Assembly (NCBI RefSeq): GCF_029525575.1
Contig: NZ_JAPDIA010000008.1
Span: 1,922,001-1,986,000, forward strand
Source: Cohnella rhizosphaerae
GTDB taxonomy: Bacteria; Bacillota; Bacilli; Paenibacillales; Paenibacillaceae
DNA length: 64,000 nt
Reading direction: 5' to 3'
Below are positions 57,103 through 64,000 of the stretch, piece by piece. The position numbers and the translations under genes are program-made. The notes under the pieces are model-generated. The model was not told the origin of the DNA. It ran no database searches and was given only the letters and a program-made list of their open reading frames with translations. The stretch's first letter is position 1; each line of letters starts with the position of its first letter.

Positions 57103-60100
57103 TCACGATGGCTTCACGATGACTTGTATGGTGCCGCTCGACGCAACTCCTGCCCCGTTCTCCAGCTCGCACCGGTATTCATACGTGCCGGGAGGTCGGC
57201 CGGCGACTGCCGTTACGGCGGTTTGAGCTTGCGGCGTCGCTTCCGTCAAGGCTTGCGTGTCGATCAATACGCCGTTCTCGTACAGACGATACGTGCCGCC
57301 GTTCGTCCCCCACCACATGTTCATCTTGACGTTATAACTGCCGTCGCCGTCATCGTTGTCGTGGGACAACACGGGATCGCCCGGCGCGGCCTGCGCGACC
57401 TCCACGATGCGGACGTCGCTGCGCGTCGTTCCGTAAGCGTTGATGAGCTCCGCATAATAGCGGTACGTCCCGTTTTTCCGGTAGGCGACCGACGTCACGG
57501 CGGACTGTGCATTCGGAGAGTCGTCCGCCAGCTGCTGCGTGTCGATCAGAATGTCGTTTTCGTACAGCTTGTAGGTCCGGCCGTTGTCCCCCCACCACAT
57601 ATCCATTTTGATGGAATAGTTCCCGTCCCGGAGACCGGTATCGTAGCCATTGTCATCGGATAGAACAGGCTTGCCCGGTGCTCCCTTGCTGGGTGTCTCG
57701 ATGCGGATGGAGAACTGCTTCTGCGGTTCCGCATGACCGGCTCGATCCGTCGAGCGGTACATCAGCACATAGGCGCCGCTCTTGTCTAAAGCAATCGGTC
57801 CATCGTACCTCTTCCAATCGGCCGGCTCCCCTTCGGGTACAAGCGAGTACTCGGTTCTCTCTACACCCGAGAGGGGGGTCCGTTGCCTCCACGGCGAGCG
57901 ATACTTCCGATGTGTACACGCCGTCCGTCCGCTTCGTCCCCTCTGCCTTCACGCTGCTCACGGGCGCGTCCCGATCGATGCGTACCGTCAATGACCGGAT
58001 GGGCTCTTCATAGCCCGACGCATCGGTGGAACGGTACTGGATCTCATGCATGCCGCTATTGCCGATCGCTACCGGATCGGTGTACGGAATCCACGCTGTC
58101 CCTTCGTTCAGACGGTAGGCTGTGGCGACGCTTCCGCTGTCTGAGCCGTATACGGACAGCGCAACTGTCGCTTCTCCGGTGAACCAGCCGTTCTGCTGCT
58201 CTCCGCTTACTTGGGCGGTTGTCGTGATCGGCGATATTTGACGGGTCAGCGGGATGCGGAAGGACGCATTCTCCTCGATATCGTAGCGATATCCCTCCGC
58301 AAAGTTGGCTGGATTTTTGTAGCCCCTAATGAGCGTAATATCTCCGATATCCAGCTTGTAGCGGTTGTCTCCCAGATCCGTTGCGCCACGAATTCGATAT
58401 GCGCCGTTCCGGACGCCGTCGTTCGCTACGTAAATGCTGGCGCCCGCAAGCGCATCGGTCGACACGCCGTTCATGTTCATTTCCACGACAATGTCATTCT
58501 GGAAGGCCAGCGCCTTCGTAAAGCCGATTACCGTACCGGTTAACGCACCCGCGAACGGTTCAACCTCATTTCCGATAGGGGCCATATAAGACCCGTCATG
58601 CACGTACCGATATTCGGTCTTGCCGTCCTTCTCCGAGTACACGCCGATGAACCCTTTGAACTTCAGCTTGTCGTCAATGATATATTCGACGTCGGTCCGC
58701 TGCGCATAGACGATATAATCGATTCTGCCGTTCGCCAGCGTGACCTTCACCGCTTTCGCTTCATTGCCGTCTATTGCCTGACCGTCCCGCTTCACGACGG
58801 CAGGCTCGATCGACGCGATCTTACGGCTATCCTTATAAGGCTCGATCACCGAGGTGAACAAGCTGTCCAGATTCGTCCCGCTGCGGTGAGCGAGAACGTA
58901 CGAAAGGGCTTTGGGATTGCCGGGCTTGTTCTGAGGCGGCACGCCGCTTGCCAGAGCCACATCGTCGACAGCTCCGAGCATCGTCAGCCGCAGATGGATG
59001 TTCGCCGGCTGCGTCAGCACTTTCCAGGTATCCGCGATATTCCAGTCCACGCTGAACTGGCTGGCCGGGTTGCTGTCGCGCGACACGTCCTTCAGATAGT
59101 GAAAGCCGCTCCCCTTGTAGGTATAATTGCACACGCTGTCTACGCATTCGGCATAGTCCACATCCGGACCGGCGTATGTTCCGGTTGCCTGCGGTACCAT
59201 CGTCAGGCCTTCCGTAGTGACGGTGCCTTCCGCTCCGTGGAAGCTGAAGACGTGATCGCCGCCTCCCTTCACGCGGAAGAAATCAATGCCGTACGAATTC
59301 TCGTCGTCAATCTTGATCATCGCCGTCGTCCGCTTGTATTGTTGCGTTTGCGGATAAACGTTCGGCGCTTCGACATCCGTCAGCTTCACGCGGTCCGTAT
59401 CGTCAAAATGCTTGGGCTGCGCCACCCACTGCGGATTCTGCTTGCTCTTGTCGACGACAACCGTGTTATGGCTGACCGTGTTCACCACCCATTGGGCCCG
59501 GTGCATATCGACGGTATCGGCAAATTCCGGATACCCGAGATCGGGCGAGAGGTCAAGACCGAAGCTATGCACCCCGATCTCCAGCGTGTCGGCATGTCCG
59601 TGGCTGGACGTTCGGCCGTAGTGCATCCAGAAATCTCGCAGGGTGTTCTGCGGCCCTGCCTGATCCCGCTTCTCCCTCGCAGCTTCGTCAAGCAGCAGGA
59701 GCTTGCGGACACCCATCTTATAGTTGCTGGACGCTGCAGCTTTGCCGATCCCCACGAAGCTGATTTGATGCGGACCTGCGGACAGCCGCACGTTTCCGAT
59801 CGCTTCCAGCTGATTCATATTCACGCCGGAGAAGTCCATTTCCTTAATTGGGTTTCCGTCGATCGCTACGCGGTAAATGCCGTAGGAGGAAGCTCTGAAA
59901 GGAAGGAGATCGATTTCGTAGTCTTCTGAATCCGGCACCGTAAACTGATAGCTGATAGCTTCCCCTGCTTGATTCGCCTCGAGCTGCATCGTTCCCGAAT
60001 CCTCAAACAGCTTTGCGGGAACGGTTTGACTTACGATTTCCATGGAAGGAAATGCGTAGCTCACGCCAAATGCGTTTGACAGATTGATTCCGTCCCGCAG

Positions 60101-63100
60101 CACGGCGAAGCCTTGACCGGCCAGACTGTCGCTTCTCAGGTCAAGCGTTCCTTCCTTGGCTACAACGCCGCGAATCTGATTGGCGACGTCATTCGGGTTG
60201 TCCGAAAATACGTCCAGATGCAAGCCGTCCGCGCTGTTGCCGTTCAGGAAATACGCCATCTGCGCATAAAGCGGATCTCCGAATTTTTCATATGCTTTTA
60301 ACATCGTCGTCTTTGAGAATACATGAGAAGGAAGGCCGGGATCGCCGGTCTTGCCCGTATCGCCGATGTTGGCGAAATAATTGTCGCTTAGAATTAAAGG
60401 AATGTTGGCGTTGAACATTTTGCGAAACTTGGCGTTCTGGTATAAATCCGCATCCGGATACAAGTCGTAACCGTCCAAAATATCCGCGATCAGTCGATAG
60501 CTGTCCAGCCAGCCTCCGCTGTAGCCCGGAGCGCCCTCGTCGCCTTGTCCGTCACGGTCGACCGCATCCACTAACGTATTAAAGACTCCGCCTCCGTCGG
60601 ACGCCAACATATAATCGAGCCAAGTTTTCGTTTCCGGGAGCGTATCGAACACCCTTGCCGCCAAAGCCAGCGTGCTTTCGTGCGTCCCTTTATTTCCGCT
60701 GATCTGGCCCGCCTTCACTGCGGGGAAAATCTGGCGGATCAGTCCGTCTTCGATATTGCGCCGGATTTCGGCTCCCGTTTCCTTTCCGTTCGCAAGTCGA
60801 TATTCCTCTGCCTTCGCCGAAAGGAATTGGATCAACTCGGGATCGTCCATCGCCGGAAAAAAGGCATCGTAGGCCGAGATGAATTCTTTGATCAGGATGG
60901 TCTCCCAGATCGAGCCGACAATCTTGCCCAATCCGGAACCCCCATGGGAATTTAAATAGATCGTTTTGTCATGGAGCATCGTATCCATATCCGGATAAAC
61001 ATCCGCGACGCGGTCCAGCACGACCGTGCCTGCCCGGGCATACTTGGGATCGCCCGTATACAGGTATGCATCTCTCATCGACACGATCGAAGCGCCGACA
61101 ACGCCGTCCAGATACCATTGCGCCCAATGGTTGTAATAGGCGACGAACGTATAGCGATTGCCCTTCTCGTCCACCCATCCGAATCCGTCGTCCACGCCCC
61201 ATGTCGGTCCTTTCTCCGGATAAAGCGTGTTGACCAGCAGACTGCGATCGGCCAAGGACGGCTGGAATACCCCGTGCTCGTCCAATCCGCTGCGATAATA
61301 AGCGCCGAAATCGTTCGTCGGGAATTTATAGCCGCTGCTCGGATCGACGATTTTCCACGGATCGTTCAACGGGTCCAGCTTGTACGGATAATTCCCGTAT
61401 TGATCGATCTCTCTGCCGGTAATCGGACTGCCCAGCACTTGGTTGACGCCGTAGCTGCGCGGAAGTTGAGGACCCGGTATGCTCTCCCATAAGTAATCGA
61501 GTCCCTTCTCCAAATATTTGTCCGCCTTGGCAACGGCGTTATTGCGCAGATCGGCCGCCCATTTGTAAGAGATCGCGTTCTCTCGGGCTGCTGCGACTTT
61601 TTCCGGCGTGAAAAAACTCGAACGGGTTTTGAAATTCGCCGTGTCGGCCGACAGCCGGAACCTCGCGTCATCAAAGTAAACGGTTCCCGCCTGGCCTGGC
61701 ATCATGCCGATACGAAGAACCGCATATAAAGCGCCGGCAGGAGCCACGCCGCTCGCGGCAAGCTGACTCCAACTGCTTGCACCTCCTTCGCCGTCGGAAG
61801 CAACCGCAGATAACAGGACTGCGTTATCGTTATAAAATTCCAATTGAACGCTCGGCGTCCCTTGCATGACGTAGGTCTGCAGGGTGGCGGCGTAGCGCTC
61901 GCCCGGCATGACGCGAACGGGATCGCTTATTAGCGTCGGCGCCGCACCGCCTCCCGATGCGGACAGCTTCACGCTCTTTACGCCATCTTTCGCCTGCTCC
62001 GTACTGATGGATACGGTGCCTTCCTTCTCCGTCCAATTTAAAGGCTTGTTTTGAACCGCGGTTTCAAAACTGCCGTTGTTCAGGTTGGACGACGGGACCG
62101 GCAATACCTTTCTGAAAGTAACGCCGTCAAAATAGGCGGTTCCTTGGTTCCCATCGTTCTGATACAAGAGAACCGTGGCATACACCGATCCTGCGGGCGC
62201 TTTCATTTCGACTTCGAGCGGAACCCAAATATTGTTAGAATTGTTCGTTAAGTTTTTCACGCCGATCCGGGAGCCCGCGCTGTTCCAATACTCCAGGTAC
62301 AGCTCGGATCGGCCTGACCGGTTAAAGGAATAGGCCGCCGTCCGATACGTCTCCCCTGCCTGGATCGGCAAGCGGATGCTTCGGTACCCGTTGCCGCTCG
62401 TTGCCGAACTGTCCTCCAGCTTCACGCTGTAGGCGCCGCTGTAAACGACATCCGTCACGGACTGCTGGGTCCCCTTATCGGTTTTGGACCAGTTCGCCGG
62501 AGCGCCGTCCACAATATTTTCGAAATCGCCGTTCAAGTCGTTTGCCGGGGGCGCTTCCCGGACGGATGCATCGTCATAGTAACTGACGGCCACGCAGCTG
62601 TCGCATTGATACAGGAGCACGGTGGCGTACGCAGCGCCGGCCGGCGCTTCTTTCGTAATCTTCACTTGATTCCACCGCCCTGCGGTCGTGTTCCACTCCG
62701 CCTGAACGCCGATCCGTTGATTGGCGTTATTCCAAAATTCTAAATATAACTGGGAGTTGCCCGTCGTGTCATAAGCAAAAACGCTGCCAACGTAGACCGC
62801 TCCCGGCGATACCGGAACCCGCGCGCTCCTGAAGCCCGTCGACTTCGTCGTGCTGGCGTCCTCCAGCTTCACGCTGGCCAGGCCGCTTTTGACATAGGCG
62901 CTGTCCGTCACGGATGCGATCACTCCATCGGCGCCGACCTGCGCCCATTGCGAGGGCTTTCCGCCCGTAACCGATTCCATGCCGCCATTGGGCAGCAGTT
63001 CGCTGCTATAGTCGACTGCAACCGCAATCTCTTTGGACCCTATTGCTGCCAGTAGACTCCATACCATCATGCAAGCCAATAAACCGCTGATTCCGCTTTT

Positions 63101-63106
63101 TTTCAT
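57103..63106 (-). CDS. Secreted giant heparinase II/III-like lyase
   Basis: The protein has about 2000 residues. A signal peptide is followed by three CenC-type modules (35-180, 185-335, 340-495), then an (alpha/alpha) toroid (500-950: RSYGVNQVLG, YTFVAYYNHWAQWYLDGV, NKGTHESTLALAA). An inserted beta module follows (1035-1110), then the heparinase II/III beta-sandwich with HYGRTSSHGHADTLEIGVHS and NTVSHNTVVVDKSKQN. Two Ig/OmpL47-like domains (1650-1830) and two chitinase-A-N-like repeats (1835-2000) end it. The core matches the cytosolic enzyme at 42044-45526. An extra base in the G6 run at 57873-57878 separates the last 220 residues; removing it gives DPLSGVERTEYSLVPEG and 2001 whole codons. 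It has its own promoter and operator. Confidence 0.87.
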
Positions 63107-63253
63107 GCCCGGTAAACGCCTCCAAATTTAAATAATATGCGAGTGTCCCCATGCTGTTGAATTTCGGAAAGAGCTGCGTGTTTTCATACTGGCTTGCAGC
63201 CAGTCCGCTCCCTATTCACCCCCTTCTATACCGTGCTTTGTCCTCCCAATAAC
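63107..63253. other. Leader of the secreted lyase operon
   Basis: This is the 5' untranslated part between the operator and the ATG at 63106. No further element is recognised. Confidence 0.5.
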
Positions 63254-63280
63254 AAACATGTATTTTACATGTATGTAATA
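63254..63280 (-). promoter_or_regulatory. Operator of the secreted lyase operon
   Basis: The minus strand reads TACATACATGTAAAATACAT followed by GTTTG, a tandem pair of ACATGT cores. It is very similar to the operator at 39886-39911 and lies just after the -10 box. Confidence 0.65.
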
Positions 63281-63287
63281 CGCTTCA

Positions 63288-63316
63288 AGTTTAATTGTTA
63301 ACGCTTTTGCCGTCAA
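63288..63316 (-). promoter_or_regulatory. Promoter of the secreted lyase operon with internal cre-like site
   Basis: On the minus strand TTGACG (63311-63316) and TAAACT (63288-63293) have a 17-base spacer. CAAAAGCGTTAACA (63296-63309) lies between them and matches 12 of 14 positions of the CcpA consensus TGNAARCGNWWWCA. Confidence 0.6.
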
Positions 63317-63347
63317 TATTAAAATATTTTGCGTATCATCAGCGACG

Positions 63348-63384
63348 AGGTCCCTTTCGTCAACTGCGATGACGAAAGGGACCT
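63348..63384. terminator. Perfect inverted repeat after the ADP-ribosylglycohydrolase gene
   Basis: The arms GAGGTCCCTTTCGTCA and TGACGAAAGGGACCTC form a perfect 16 bp stem around ACTGCGA. There is no T run on either side, so it is a possible terminator or mRNA-end stabiliser. Confidence 0.5.
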
Positions 63385-63419
63385 CCGGTCTCGAATGATT
63401 TATTCCATTTTAAAGTTAA

Positions 63420-64000
63420 TTATTCCGCCCGCACCAAACCAGGCAGCGCAGCCATGCGCTTGGTCAGCTTCTCGATCGAGTCTTCCGTGAACGTGCCCAT
63501 GCTCGTTACGATCCGGCCGCCGAACGGCTCAAGCCAGCGCGGCTCCAGATGTCCGGGTCCGAAGTAGGCCCCCAGGATCGAGCCGGATGTCGCGCCGAAG
63601 CTGTCCGTGTCGTTGCCTTGGCTGACTTGCTTGCAAATGCCGTCGCCGATGCTCTCCGCGAACCGCAGCGTGTTGATGAGCGTCCCGACTTCCTGATAGA
63701 CGCAGCAAGCGAAGTACTCTTTGTACTTGTGGTGAATACGATAGTAGCCGTCGATCCAGTCGGTCGCCCGTCCGATCTCCTCCAGCGAATCTGCGACAAT
63801 ATGATAAAATCGGCTGCGCTGCGGCACGAACTTCAGCGCCGTCTCGAAAATGTCTAGCGGATTCCGGGCCGAAGGCGCAGCCGCGATCGCCGCCGCTACG
63901 AACATGGGGCCGTATACGCCCGTGCGTCGATGCGTCCAGCTGGCGTCCCGCCATGCCAGACCCGCAGCCAGCTCGGGCTTGCCCAGGCACGCATAGCCGT
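63420..64000 (-). CDS. ADP-ribosylglycohydrolase-family protein (5'-partial)
   Basis: This gene enters from the right edge, so only the last ~193 codons are visible. GNDTDSFGATSGSILGAYFG carries the Asp pair that binds magnesium in this family, and WTHRRTGVYGPMFVAAAIA is typical upstream sequence. Members cleave N-glycosidic bonds of ADP-ribose adducts. In polysaccharide clusters many are of unknown use and may act on other glycosides. The frame stays open to the window edge. It is upstream of and on the same strand as the lyase operon, but the operator/promoter region separates them. Confidence 0.88.
   Translation of the reverse strand, partial: GYACLGKPELAAGLAWRDASWTHRRTGVYGPMFVAAAIAAAPSARNPLDIFETALKFVPQRSRFYHIVADSLEEIGRATDWIDGYYRIHHKYKEYFACCVYQEVGTLINTLRFAESIGDGICKQVSQGNDTDSFGATSGSILGAYFGPGHLEPRWLEPFGGRIVTSMGTFTEDSIEKLTKRMAALPGLVRAE

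Overview
The window looks like chromosomal DNA of a GC-rich Paenibacillaceae (Paenibacillus or Cohnella type). This is inferred from S-layer homology (SLH) domains on giant exported proteins, AGGAGG-type ribosome binding sites, frequent TTG/GTG starts, several LplB/LplC-type sugar importers, and regulators that join a GntR DNA-binding domain to a solute-binding-protein-like domain. Almost everything recognisable serves capture, cleavage, import and breakdown of a complex polysaccharide, probably one with uronic acids and acetylated or amino sugars. I saw no tRNA, rRNA, CRISPR array or transposase.

Layout. 1-3.4 kb: sugar-binding lipoprotein (partial) and its GntR/SBP regulator. 3.6-6.2 kb: OmpR-type response regulator and 7TM-type histidine kinase. 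6.3-12.6 kb: a 2073-residue SLH surface protein with a (Gly-Ser)n linker and a long helical repeat region. 12.6-13.9 kb: intergenic DNA packed with repeats. 13.9-15.4 kb: DegT-type aminotransferase. 15.5-23.2 kb: a 2571-residue six-module beta-helix protein with C-terminal SLH domains. 24.1-30.2 kb: a minus-strand operon (solute-binding protein, two permeases, NodB-like deacetylase, cyclase-like protein), with a divergent GntR/SBP regulator and a beta-propeller/SLH surface protein at 30.7-36.6 kb. 36.8-39.8 kb: second deacetylase-like protein plus a second DegT aminotransferase. 40.1-45.5 kb: cytosolic beta-propeller and cytosolic heparinase II/III-like lyase. 46.0-50.7 kb: Gfo/Idh/MocA oxidoreductase and a complete ABC importer. 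50.9-52.3 kb: third GntR/SBP regulator. 52.7-63.1 kb: two huge secreted heparinase II/III-like lyases. 63.4-64 kb: ADP-ribosylglycohydrolase-family protein (partial).

Working model (inference): secreted lyases and SLH-anchored proteins bind and cut the polymer, ABC importers take up oligosaccharides, and cytosolic lyase, propeller, deacetylase-like, aminotransferase and oxidoreductase enzymes finish the job. Five sites in the 39-63 kb part share the core AAATACATGTA, pointing to one regulon. A different operator is shared by the 13.9 kb aminotransferase and the beta-helix gene.

Caution on sequence quality: sixteen genes are broken by a total of 25 small indels. All but one are explained by one extra base, nearly always in a run of 5-8 identical bases, and removing those bases restores every frame. 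I therefore annotate whole genes across the breaks and regard them as probable sequencing or assembly errors rather than pseudogenes.
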